A stretch of 8,959 bases of DNA, from positions 1 through 8,959 of the forward strand of contig JBAZMA010000027.1 in assembly GCA_041649995.1 (NCBI GenBank), read 5' to 3'. A model generated the notes under the pieces. The model did not search any database, was not told where the DNA came from, and saw only the letters and a program-made list of their open reading frames with translations. The position numbers and the translations under genes were made by a program. Shown piece after piece: positions 1 to 6,729 of this stretch (the stretch's first letter is position 1; every line of letters starts with the position of its first letter). The DNA is from JBAZMA01 sp041649995. Its GTDB lineage: Bacteria; Omnitrophota; Gorgyraeia; Velamenicoccales; Velamenicoccaceae.

Positions 1-9
1 CCCCACCGT

Positions 10-1086
10 TCATTGCATGCTCGAGGCCCGGCGCATTGCGGCGGCGGATTCGAGCACCGCGCGGATGTTCGGCATCGGCGCGATGTGCACGATCTCCGGG
101 AACACCAACGCAGTCTCCGCCGGCCGGTTCACTGCCTCGACCATCACGGGCGTGGGCATGGCCGGCGGCACGGTCGATTGCTCGTCCATCCGTTCCGACA
201 TCGCGCGGATCGCATCCGGGCCGAACATGCCACCGGAAACGCGACCCACCTCCTCGAGCAGGAATTGTGGGTTGATCGCGTGGAACCACACATGACCGCG
301 CATGCCGGGCACGGTCAGGTCGTTGACGGCCCATGGGGTCTCGGACGATGGCTCGGTTCCCCCGGCCACCACTCTCGATCCGGTCACGTACCCGGCCAGC
401 GTCGTCTGGTATGCGGCGAGACCATCCGTCCCGAGCATGCCGAGGCTCGGCTCGAACGCCGGGTCGGTGGCGGGCGCGGCGCGCAGCGCTGCCAGATCGT
501 CGCGCGCGGCCGCGGCCAGCTTTGGCCACGAATCGGTTGGGTACAACTGCCGCGCCTTTGCTAGCGCCAGCACGTATTCGATCAGCGCCACCGACCGGCC
601 GACCGCCAATCTGCGCATTGCGATCACCGCACACCCCACCTTGTACGACGGGGTGCAGTCGACCATGTCCCGTATCTCTGTCATGGCCGCCACGTACTGC
701 ACGTACACCTGCGTCTCTTCGAACGTCTTGGCCGCTGCATCGATCAGTCCCACGAGCTCCGGCCGCGCAACCTCTGGCACGGCATCCGTCTCCCACTGGC
801 TCAGCCGAATGAGGGCTGCCCGCAACAGTCCCCACATGTGCGTCGATGGCGCGTGTGACGGTAGCGCGGCGTGCGCACTGTCCCTGAACAGCACCTCGAC
901 GACGCGCAACTTTGGCATGGGCACCGGCATCACGCCCATCATGTTGTCCATCTGCATCGCATACGTCATCCGCGTGGTGCCGATCTCGACCGGCAGCAGC
1001 ACCGCGCCGGGCGGCAGTGGCGGTTCCCGTGGCGTGTACGCGACCGCTGCCGGCGGGGGCGCCGTGGTTGCTTCAGTGTCTTCCAT
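10..1086 (-). CDS. Hypothetical protein, mostly alpha-helical, 358 aa
   Basis: I do not recognise this family. The protein opens with a Pro/Ala-rich, probably disordered segment (residues 1-30). A methionine-rich stretch follows (seven Met between 40 and 57). The core at about 85-205 looks helical and soluble. The C-terminal part contains Gly/Pro turns and a helical end (about 335-358). There is no signal peptide, membrane helix or obvious catalytic motif. The start is the first ATG after an A-rich leader (eight A on the coding strand, ending about 12 bases before it), and GC-rich third codon positions support this strand. The stop lies 10 bases from the window edge, so the neighbour downstream cannot be seen. 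It diverges from the membrane-protein gene at 1227. That it is a real gene is likely; its function is unknown. Confidence 0.8.
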   Translation of the reverse strand: MEDTEATTAPPPAAVAYTPREPPLPPGAVLLPVEIGTTRMTYAMQMDNMMGVMPVPMPKLRVVEVLFRDSAHAALPSHAPSTHMWGLLRAALIRLSQWETDAVPEVARPELVGLIDAAAKTFEETQVYVQYVAAMTEIRDMVDCTPSYKVGCAVIAMRRLAVGRSVALIEYVLALAKARQLYPTDSWPKLAAAARDDLAALRAAPATDPAFEPSLGMLGTDGLAAYQTTLAGYVTGSRVVAGGTEPSSETPWAVNDLTVPGMRGHVWFHAINPQFLLEEVGRVSGGMFGPDAIRAMSERMDEQSTVPPAMPTPVMVEAVNRPAETALVFPEIVHIAPMPNIRAVLESAAAMRRASSMQ

Positions 1087-1226
1087 CTGCCGGGATTATT
1101 TTTTTTGTCGTCGCGGTTTCTCACGTGCAGAGAAAAAAACTCCGGTGCAATTCGATCGCGGGAAAAAACGGACATCCGCACCCCCACACCCCGCCAGTGA
1201 ATTAGTTGGCAACAAACTAAACACGC
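1087..1226. promoter_or_regulatory. Divergent intergenic region with A/T tracts
   Basis: This 140-base spacer separates two divergent starts and must hold both promoters. It contains T8 (1099-1106, read as A8 upstream of the minus-strand gene), a CACGTG palindrome near 1122, A7 near 1133 and GGGAAAAAAC at 1160-1169, about 58 bases upstream of the plus-strand ATG. Such homopolymers are rare in the flanking coding sequence. No Shine-Dalgarno-like sequence precedes either start, as expected for eukaryote-type translation. Which tract is a promoter element is inference. Confidence 0.5.
1202..1220. repeat. Short inverted repeat in the leader of the membrane-protein gene
   Basis: Arms TTAGTT (1202-1207) and AACTAA (1215-1220) flank the 7-base loop GGCAACA and end 6 bases before the ATG at 1227. 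The arms are perfect but short and AT-rich, so an RNA hairpin would be weak. It could be a protein-binding site, a weak leader structure or chance. Confidence 0.3.
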
Positions 1227-2600
1227 ATGACGACCGAACAAGCGACAACGCTGACCATGCGCCGACCCGTGCCGGTCACCGACCCGGAAAAGGGCGTGGA
1301 GATGCAACCGCCGGTCGGCGGTGACGACGACGGCCCGGATGGGAAGAAGGCTCAGGCGCCCAAGCGCAAGTTCCGCGAGCGGGTCGCGTCCGGCTTCCAG
1401 CGTCTCACCATGAAGATGAAACTGTTCGGCACCGACCACGCTCTGCTCGTCGGTCTGTACCAGGCGGTCCTGCTCGCGTACTTCCTCGCGATGTACGCGG
1501 TCAACATCGGCACCGTGGTGTATACGAAACCCGGCCTCACGATCGGGTGGCTGCCCGCCCCGCAAGACACGTTCGCGTGGCTGCGAGGTCGCTGGGGTCT
1601 GCTGCACGTCTTCACGTTCCTCGAGTTCTTGTATTTTCTGGCGCCGCAGACTGCGGTGCTCATCGTCGTCTCTGGCCGGCGCATACCCCAGGCGACCAGG
1701 ATCCTGCGTCTGGTATTCAAGGTGCTCTGCGCGGCGGGCATCATGTTCGCCGTGGCCAAGTTCGTCGTATACATGATCGCCGCGATGTGGTGCGCGGACG
1801 TCCCGGATTGCACGAGAGAGTCGCTGGTTCTCGGCACGATCGCGGGGAGGCGGGCATTCTTTGCCCGGATCATGGAGTCGCTCGTCGCGGCGGCCTTGCT
1901 CTGGTTGGACGGCGACATAATCGACGGATATGTCGTGCAGACCGCGCAGACCGCGCGCGCCATGAAGGGCGACATGAGCGTCACGGCGCGCGACGACATC
2001 GGCCACGCGATGATGGAACTCGCATTCATCGGGGTCCAGATGCTGCTGGAAATGATATGCTTCGTGCTACTCGCTCTCACCGCGTCGTCGGTGGTATACC
2101 CCAAGACCGGGCTGACCATAGACTGGCTGACGGAGCCGGGGTTGCTGGTCTGGGCAAAGGAGCGATTCGGCGCACAGCACATATTGCTGATTCTCGAGGT
2201 CGTGTATCTGATCGGACCGCAGGCAGCCATCACGTACGTCACGGCCGGCTATCGCAGCAAGGCGCCCGGGCTTCTGTTCATGGTAGCGGCCCATGTGTTC
2301 AACATCCTGGCGATCGTTCTGCTGCTGCTGAAACTCGTCGTATTCGCGTGTATGTGCGGCAAGCCGTCTGTCTGGCCAGAGTCGACCACCGAGGCAGTTC
2401 CCCCCGTCGACGCGGTGGACACGTTTTTCATCGTCCGCATCATCTTCCACGCGTTGCTGTTTTGCGTGTACCTCGTGAACGAAGCGTTTTTCGGTACCAT
2501 GAAGGACACGTTCGAGCAGCAGGACGAGGAGCACCACGCGCTCGTCGCGATCGCCCGCATGAAGGAGCATCTCACAACCACCACCCCCGCACCACAGTGA
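1227..2600 (+). CDS. Eight-helix membrane protein with internal duplication, 457 aa
   Basis: This is a polytopic integral membrane protein of unrecognised family. A charged, soluble N-terminal tail (residues 1-68, with a Lys/Arg cluster at 40-52) precedes eight likely membrane helices at about 71-92, 125-147, 160-186, 209-227, 262-285, 316-338, 348-375 and 399-420. The C-terminal tail (425-457) is polar. Residues about 70-235 and 260-425 are two copies of one four-helix unit: VVYTKPGLTIGWL (97-109) matches VVYPKTGLTIDWL (289-301), LEFLYFLAPQ matches LEVVYLIGPQ, and KFVVY matches KLVVF, all at an offset of about 191 residues. An even helix number with soluble ends suggests both termini lie on the same side. 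Transporter, channel or structural envelope protein are all possible; no transport motif is visible. It is convergent with the secreted-protein gene downstream. Confidence 0.88.
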   Translation: MTTEQATTLTMRRPVPVTDPEKGVEMQPPVGGDDDGPDGKKAQAPKRKFRERVASGFQRLTMKMKLFGTDHALLVGLYQAVLLAYFLAMYAVNIGTVVYTKPGLTIGWLPAPQDTFAWLRGRWGLLHVFTFLEFLYFLAPQTAVLIVVSGRRIPQATRILRLVFKVLCAAGIMFAVAKFVVYMIAAMWCADVPDCTRESLVLGTIAGRRAFFARIMESLVAAALLWLDGDIIDGYVVQTAQTARAMKGDMSVTARDDIGHAMMELAFIGVQMLLEMICFVLLALTASSVVYPKTGLTIDWLTEPGLLVWAKERFGAQHILLILEVVYLIGPQAAITYVTAGYRSKAPGLLFMVAAHVFNILAIVLLLLKLVVFACMCGKPSVWPESTTEAVPPVDAVDTFFIVRIIFHALLFCVYLVNEAFFGTMKDTFEQQDEEHHALVAIARMKEHLTTTTPAPQ

Positions 2601-2691
2601 ACTCCTCTCGCACCAGATCCGACAAAAGCCGAACACGTATATTTTTTTCCCTCGTTCTGCTGTTTTATGATACCCCCCCCAACCCAGCCAT
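2601..2691. other. Convergent spacer with T7 and C8 tracts
   Basis: Two genes end tail to tail here, so the 91 bases should hold both transcript ends. It contains TATATTTTTTT ending at 2648, ATCATAAAA on the minus strand near 2664-2672, and C8 at 2673-2680. I see no strong hairpin of the kind used as a transcript end by several giant viruses. A role in termination or polyadenylation is inference from position alone. Confidence 0.35.
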
Positions 2692-3876
2692 TCAGGACGG
2701 ACATGCCGGAAATTCGGGTGAGCGACCGGACGCATGGTACAGCAGTGCCGCGTAGACGCCGAACAGTGTGGGTTCGTCCCTGCCCGCGCACACTCTGCCG
2801 GTGAATTTGACCGCAGACCACACCATCGTGTCGTCTGGCGGGCAATCGACCATGATGTCGGTGGCGTCGGTGACCAGATCGGCGACGGCTGTCGGTATCC
2901 GCACCCCCGCGCGCACGTCGAGCTCGATCGCGATCGCGATCGCGTATATCTTGTCGATCGTGCTCCCGCGCGCGGCGAGGCGGAGCAGGCGCGTCAGGTG
3001 TCGCTCCGACAGCGCGACGGTGCCGGGGATCGTCGCGCGCGGGAACCGGACGATTGGCGACAGCCCCGAGCCGATCGCCGCGCGCCACGCGTCCGGCGAC
3101 CTGGCGCACGAGACGTTCGAGAGCACCAACCGCGCTGCGTGCGTGATGATGCCGGCGGTCGTGAACACCCCCGGCGACGCGGCGTCTGCGGTGTACAGCT
3201 CGGCCGCCACGGTCACCGCGTGGGCACCGAGCGTGGAGAACGGTCCGTGGCTGCTCTCGAGTTCGAACAGGCACGACTCTGCGCTGCACGGCGTGGATGC
3301 CTGTGCGGCGCGCAGCATCGCCACGTACGAGAGCGGTGGGTCCTGCACCACGTCGAACGTGTCGAACACCGTCGCCGTCGGTTCGTCCCCGTCCGCGCAC
3401 GCGAGCGTGCCGACGAATGTCACCGTCGCGGGAAGCACCCCCGGCGCGTCGAGCGCCATCCAGAACCGCGCCGCCGGGAGGAGCATGTCGACGCCGGCGG
3501 GGATGGCGAGGTCGAGCGTCACCGGCGCGCCGCCCTGGTCGCCGACGACGATCGTCACCGCGCACGTCGCGTCCTCCCGCGCGGAATTGCACCGCGCGCG
3601 GACATTCCGCACCACCGCCGCGGCCAGGGCCGTGGGGGCGCGTCGCATGACGTACGAGTTGATCGCGCGCACGCCCGCGGCCGGCACCGCCCCGACGGTC
3701 GCGCTTTCGAGCAACTCGCCCGTCACGTTCCACTGCATGAGGACCGCCGCGTGGATGCCCGGTGCGACCGAATCCACCTGGTACGAGAACGAGACCCCGC
3801 AACCCAACGCTCGGGCCGACGTCAGCAGGAGCAGGGCCGCGGCCAATGCCCGCATGATTTTTCTGCGCGTTTCCAT
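2692..3876 (-). CDS. Secreted cysteine-containing protein with internal repeats, 394 aa
   Basis: The N-terminus is a clear signal peptide: a basic stretch (METRRKIM), a leucine/alanine core (residues 10-18) and a likely cleavage site around residues 21-25, just before Cys26. There is no C-terminal membrane helix or retention motif, so the product is probably secreted or luminal. Ten cysteines (26, 96, 105, 160, 197, 202, 257, 345, 363, 392) could form disulfides, and there are two N-glycosylation sequons (Asn50, Asn254). VTFVGTLACADGDEPT (152-167) recurs as VKFTGRVCAGRDEPT (356-370), and each copy is preceded by an A-G-V segment; residues 221-262 may be a degenerate third copy. This suggests repeated beta-rich domains. 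The ATG at 3876 was preferred over the one at 3855 because it supplies the positive n-region; longer upstream versions run through the next gene. Family not recognised; a virion glycoprotein or secreted host-interaction protein is plausible. Confidence 0.85.
   Translation of the reverse strand: METRRKIMRALAAALLLLTSARALGCGVSFSYQVDSVAPGIHAAVLMQWNVTGELLESATVGAVPAAGVRAINSYVMRRAPTALAAAVVRNVRARCNSAREDATCAVTIVVGDQGGAPVTLDLAIPAGVDMLLPAARFWMALDAPGVLPATVTFVGTLACADGDEPTATVFDTFDVVQDPPLSYVAMLRAAQASTPCSAESCLFELESSHGPFSTLGAHAVTVAAELYTADAASPGVFTTAGIITHAARLVLSNVSCARSPDAWRAAIGSGLSPIVRFPRATIPGTVALSERHLTRLLRLAARGSTIDKIYAIAIAIELDVRAGVRIPTAVADLVTDATDIMVDCPPDDTMVWSAVKFTGRVCAGRDEPTLFGVYAALLYHASGRSPEFPACPS
2925..2942. 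repeat. Three tandem copies of CGATCG
   Basis: The self-complementary hexamer CGATCG occurs three times without spacing inside the secreted-protein gene, where it encodes an alternating Ile-Ala run on the minus strand. It is in frame and may only be a short slippage product. Confidence 0.6.
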
Positions 3877-3990
3877 CGTAGACGTCTGGCTCGCCCAATT
3901 ATGTTTTTTTCCCCCGCGCTGGCAGCGTCGTGACGAAGCCGAACTTTTTTTTCCCTCCCCCCCAAACCCGACGCACGTGACGAGGGGAAT
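3877..3990. promoter_or_regulatory. Divergent intergenic region with two polypyrimidine tracts
   Basis: This 114-base spacer lies between the starts of the secreted protein (minus) and the proline-linker protein (plus). It carries T7 followed by C5 (3904-3915) and T8 followed by CCCTCCCCCCC (3945-3963). Read on the minus strand both give GGGAAAAAAA, the nearer ending about 28 bases from the secreted-protein start. The plus-strand start is preceded by GAGGGGAAT, which is purine-rich but not matched at the other genes. A promoter role is inferred from position. Confidence 0.45.
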
Positions 3991-5256
3991 ATGACAACGG
4001 TGTACACCCCCAAACCGCGGGCGCCGACGACCGGACGGAACGTGGAAGATGCGCTGCGGCGGATCGAGGATGCGTTCGGGCCCATCCTGCCGCCGGATAG
4101 CATCGAAGGATGGCGCAAGGCGGCGTTTGCCGCGTCGGTGGCAGAGCGGGTGGGTGTGCTGCCCCGCCTGTTTTCCGGCACCGCCGTGTATCCGCCCCCC
4201 GGGCCCGTGCCCATGCAGGCGATCGAAGTGTCGGAGATGATACGCGCGACGCTGCAGGGTATACTCGCGCTCACGCTGAAAAACGTGGGCACGTCGCCGC
4301 CGCTCGCGCTGCTGCAGCTGCTCGCGGAGACCGTGATCGCGGTGCAGGTGCTGGCCGACCGCGCCGACGCCGACCCGCTCGACGTCTGGATGTACGAGAC
4401 CGACTGGGACGCCCTGCGCGCGGCCCTCGACCGCATACAGCAGTTCATCGAAGCGCTCCGGCCGACCGCCGTGCCCCCGACGCCGGCGCCCATGCCGACC
4501 CCGCCGTCGCCCGCGGTCGTCGCGCCGACGCCCGCTCCCCCGGTACCGACGCCGCTCGTCCCCCTCCCGGCGCCGTTCTTCCCGCCGCGGCCGCCGGCAC
4601 CGACCGTCGCGCCGCTCGCGCCGGCGTCGCCGTTCGTCGCGATTCTGCGCGCGCTCGCGCTGCGCGACGGCGCCGCGCCGGACGCTTACGTCTGGCCGGC
4701 CACGCGCACGCTTTCCGAGGAGCGGCTGGCCCAGCTGTGGGAGACGCTCGTCCGCCTGCGCGGCTGGCCCGACGCGGACCCGTCGCAGGTCTCTGACGAG
4801 ATCCGGACGACGTTCGGCAAGCCGCCGTACTTCTTCATCAAGCCGGGCGCCGGGATCACGTGGGCGCCGCTCCCGCCCAGCCGCGGTCGGCGCGCGGTGG
4901 TCGGCACCGGCTATCGCGCGCTGCGCCCGGGACCCAATTATTCGCACTTCAACCCAGAGCTCGTCGACAACCGCGGACGGCATTACTCGATCGGGAGGGA
5001 ACTGACGAGCAGCGAACCCGCGCTGTACTACCGGCGGCCGGTCCTCGCGTCGGACAGACCGCCCGATCCCCTACCCGACGAGCGCGTCGTGATGCGTCAC
5101 TCGCAGAACACCCGCGCATCGGCCGCGTGCCCCGGTCACTCGGTGGTGATAGAGTGGACGCGCATCGCGGGCGTGCATGCGGCGACCGGCATCGTGGGGG
5201 TGCAGGCAGAGTGGGGCGAGCTCCTGTCGTGCACCCGCGCGCCGGCGAGCATGTAA
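3991..5256 (+). CDS. Two-domain hypothetical protein with proline-rich linker, 421 aa
   Basis: The protein has three parts. Residues 15-156 form a helical, soluble N-terminal domain. Residues 157-213 are a Pro/Ala linker dominated by PTPAP- and PPAP-like units. Residues 214-421 form a second domain, beginning with helices (214-257) and continuing into a segment rich in Arg, Tyr, Gly and Pro (280-350), such as GYRALRPGPNYSHFNPEL, that looks beta-rich. Two late cysteines (380, 414) are present. I recognise no catalytic motif, signal peptide or membrane helix. It is the first of three plus-strand genes in a row, 80 bases ahead of the first peptidase-like gene, so co-expression is possible but unproven. 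A virion structural or scaffold role is one possibility for such a domain-linker-domain layout. Confidence 0.83.
   Translation: MTTVYTPKPRAPTTGRNVEDALRRIEDAFGPILPPDSIEGWRKAAFAASVAERVGVLPRLFSGTAVYPPPGPVPMQAIEVSEMIRATLQGILALTLKNVGTSPPLALLQLLAETVIAVQVLADRADADPLDVWMYETDWDALRAALDRIQQFIEALRPTAVPPTPAPMPTPPSPAVVAPTPAPPVPTPLVPLPAPFFPPRPPAPTVAPLAPASPFVAILRALALRDGAAPDAYVWPATRTLSEERLAQLWETLVRLRGWPDADPSQVSDEIRTTFGKPPYFFIKPGAGITWAPLPPSRGRRAVVGTGYRALRPGPNYSHFNPELVDNRGRHYSIGRELTSSEPALYYRRPVLASDRPPDPLPDERVVMRHSQNTRASAACPGHSVVIEWTRIAGVHAATGIVGVQAEWGELLSCTRAPASM
4459..4629 (+). repeat. Low-complexity region encoding the Pro/Ala linker
   Basis: This C/G-rich stretch encodes residues 157-213, almost wholly Pro, Ala, Thr and Val. 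It is a compositional repeat with irregular units and marks an unstructured, extended linker between the two domains. Confidence 0.7.
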
Positions 5257-5336
5257 ACAAAAACGCGCACCGCGCACGCATCCGCGGAAAAACAACACCC
5301 ACACGCAAAACCCCCATCGCGCATAAAAAAACAACA
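5257..5336 (+). promoter_or_regulatory. A-rich leader of the first peptidase-like gene
   Basis: The 80-base spacer has GGAAAAAC at 5286-5293 and A7 at 5325-5331, five bases before the ATG at 5337. It contains no other ATG, so a scanning ribosome would meet the annotated start first. A promoter or leader role is inferred; the same kind of A tract precedes the paralogous gene downstream. Confidence 0.5.
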
Positions 5337-6665
5337 ATGTCGTGTTTGACCCAATTTGTCACCGATGCCGACCCCGCGCTGCCCGAGATAAGCGGCACCA
5401 CGCTGACCAGGATCGATCTGCTCGCGCTGTTGGTGATTCTGGATAAGTTGCCGTTGGTGGAGCATCCCCACCCAGCGCCCGTCGTGCGCGCACCGCTCGC
5501 CCAGCCGCTGCCGCCGCCCCCGCCAACGCCGGCCGCGGCACCGGCACCCATCGAGCCTCTGGCTGCGGTGACGGTGGCCACGCCGGTGGACGTATCTGCG
5601 CTGGTCGGCGTGTCGGCGTCGATGTCCATCGATGTCCCGGTCACACCCGAGCCCGCGTCGTTCGTTCGGCCCGTTGACGCGACCATCATACAGCGTGCCG
5701 GCTCCCTCGCGGGATTGTACCGGGGCCAGACCAACTTCCCCACGTACGACGAGGAGCGCACGTTGATCGCGCTTGCGCAGCTGATGGCAGAGCAACTCGG
5801 CCAGCCCGAGAAGCCACTGCGGGCGCGGGTGCCACACGGCGCGACCGACGAGATGATCCGCGCGCTGAACTTGCTCGCCGCGCAGACCGAACCGGACATG
5901 CTCGGCCTGGTCGCCAGGGCCGCGCAGGACCGCGGGGACGGCGAGCCGGAACTGATCCTGGTGTGCGCCGTGGCGATCGTCTACAAGTGGTTCGTGATCG
6001 CGTGCGGGGCCGCGTCCCGGGAGACGCCGATACACGCGATATCCGTGCTAAACGAGGAACACGACCCCGCGAAGCGGTATACCCCGGCAAGCATCACCGC
6101 GTGGGCAACCGCCACCGCCGGGCAGATTCTGTCGACGCACTTTGCGGGGATCGAGCACGCGAACCGCGCAAAGTCGGACAACAGGACGGTGTTCATCGTA
6201 TTCGAGGACGCGGAGAATCCGCACTTTGTGGTGGTGGATATGCACGGAATCGAAGCCACCGTGTACGAGCCCATGGTGAAGACCCTGCGCCGGCTGCCGT
6301 ACACGGACGCTCTCTACATCGCGCTGGCCGACGCGGATTGCCGCACGGCCACCAGATACGGCACGCAAGGCGTCGTGCTCCCGCGCGCCCCGCTGTACAC
6401 GACGCGCACCCCGACCACGACGACCAACGTGTGCGGTTACCACGCCGCGTACATGGCGGCATGGCTTGCCACCGGGCACGTTCCGGCGTCGGCGCGCTTC
6501 GTCGACGTGCCGATTCCCGCGGGAGCTCCGGAAGATCCCCTGGTGGCGGCAGCGCTGGCCGCCGCCGCCGAGAAGGCCAAGACCGACAATTGGGTGGAGC
6601 CGATACAGGAGATGTACGACGCCATGACCGGTCTCGGATTGCCCCGCCAGGGTTCCCCAGTGTGA
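5337..6665 (+). CDS. Putative clan CE (Ulp1/adenain-like) cysteine peptidase, paralogue 1, 442 aa
   Basis: The C-terminal half fits the His-acid-Cys order of clan CE peptidases: VFIVFEDAENPHFVVVD gives His296, VYEP gives Glu311 (15 residues on) and NVCGYHAAYMAAW gives Cys366 (55 residues further). Those distances resemble Ulp1 and adenovirus protease, which from memory have His to acid about 17 and acid to Cys about 50. The usual Gln six residues before Cys is Thr360, so activity is uncertain. Residues 1-37 carry PEISGTTLTRIDLLALLV, shared with the next gene; 44-110 is a Pro/Ala/Val-rich insert absent from the paralogue; 140-240 is a shared helical region including AVAIVYKW. There is no signal peptide. 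The reading frame is open upstream to 4860, but the start at 5337 is chosen because it matches the paralogue's N-terminus and lies outside the preceding gene. Processing of virion proteins or removal of ubiquitin-like tags are the family's usual roles; the substrate is unknown. Confidence 0.85.
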   Translation: MSCLTQFVTDADPALPEISGTTLTRIDLLALLVILDKLPLVEHPHPAPVVRAPLAQPLPPPPPTPAAAPAPIEPLAAVTVATPVDVSALVGVSASMSIDVPVTPEPASFVRPVDATIIQRAGSLAGLYRGQTNFPTYDEERTLIALAQLMAEQLGQPEKPLRARVPHGATDEMIRALNLLAAQTEPDMLGLVARAAQDRGDGEPELILVCAVAIVYKWFVIACGAASRETPIHAISVLNEEHDPAKRYTPASITAWATATAGQILSTHFAGIEHANRAKSDNRTVFIVFEDAENPHFVVVDMHGIEATVYEPMVKTLRRLPYTDALYIALADADCRTATRYGTQGVVLPRAPLYTTRTPTTTTNVCGYHAAYMAAWLATGHVPASARFVDVPIPAGAPEDPLVAAALAAAAEKAKTDNWVEPIQEMYDAMTGLGLPRQGSPV

Positions 6666-6729
6666 ACAAAAAAAAGGCGATGCTGTGAAGTGAAAAACAT
6701 GACCGATCCACACACTTGCAAAAAAAAAT
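6666..6729 (+). promoter_or_regulatory. Spacer between the paralogues with two upstream ATGs and an A9 tract
   Basis: This 64-base spacer has A8 (6668-6675), a two-codon ATG-CTG-TGA at 6680-6688, GTGAAAAACATGACCGATCC (6689-6708) and A9 (6720-6728) one base before the true start. The ATG at 6699 is out of frame with the gene and opens a frame running to 6932. The text around it resembles the true start (ATGACCGATC against ATGACCGGTC). Either transcription begins after 6701, or the upstream ATGs lower translation of the second paralogue. Confidence 0.45.

Noticed and set aside
302..1324. 340-codon open frame on the plus strand
   Set aside because: It is antisense to the gene at 10-1086 and runs over the divergent promoter region and the start of the membrane-protein gene. 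Its Ser/Thr/Arg-rich composition is typical of a GC-rich shadow frame.
2249..3898. 549-codon minus-strand frame
   Set aside because: It spans the convergent spacer and the ends of two genes, and has the Arg/Gly-rich composition of a shadow.
2768..3994. 408-codon plus-strand frame, Ser/Thr/Ala-rich, superficially mucin-like
   Set aside because: It is the complement of the secreted-protein gene, which has a convincing signal peptide, internal repeats and better codon-position composition. The frame also crosses the divergent spacer.
2692..4983. 763-codon version of the secreted protein extending far upstream
   Set aside because: The extra part is Arg-rich shadow sequence antisense to the gene at 3991 and would bury the signal peptide inside the protein.
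10..5256. Possible distant relationship between the proteins at 10-1086 and 3991-5256
   Set aside because: Both have helical parts with VPM and a Y-x-T/E-x-D-x-W-like segment, but the matches are short, fall in different orders and could be chance in Ala/Leu-rich helices.
4860..5336. N-terminal extension of the first peptidase-like protein
   Set aside because: The extension overlaps the preceding gene in another frame, is Arg-rich, and is absent from the paralogue, whose N-terminus matches the start at 5337.
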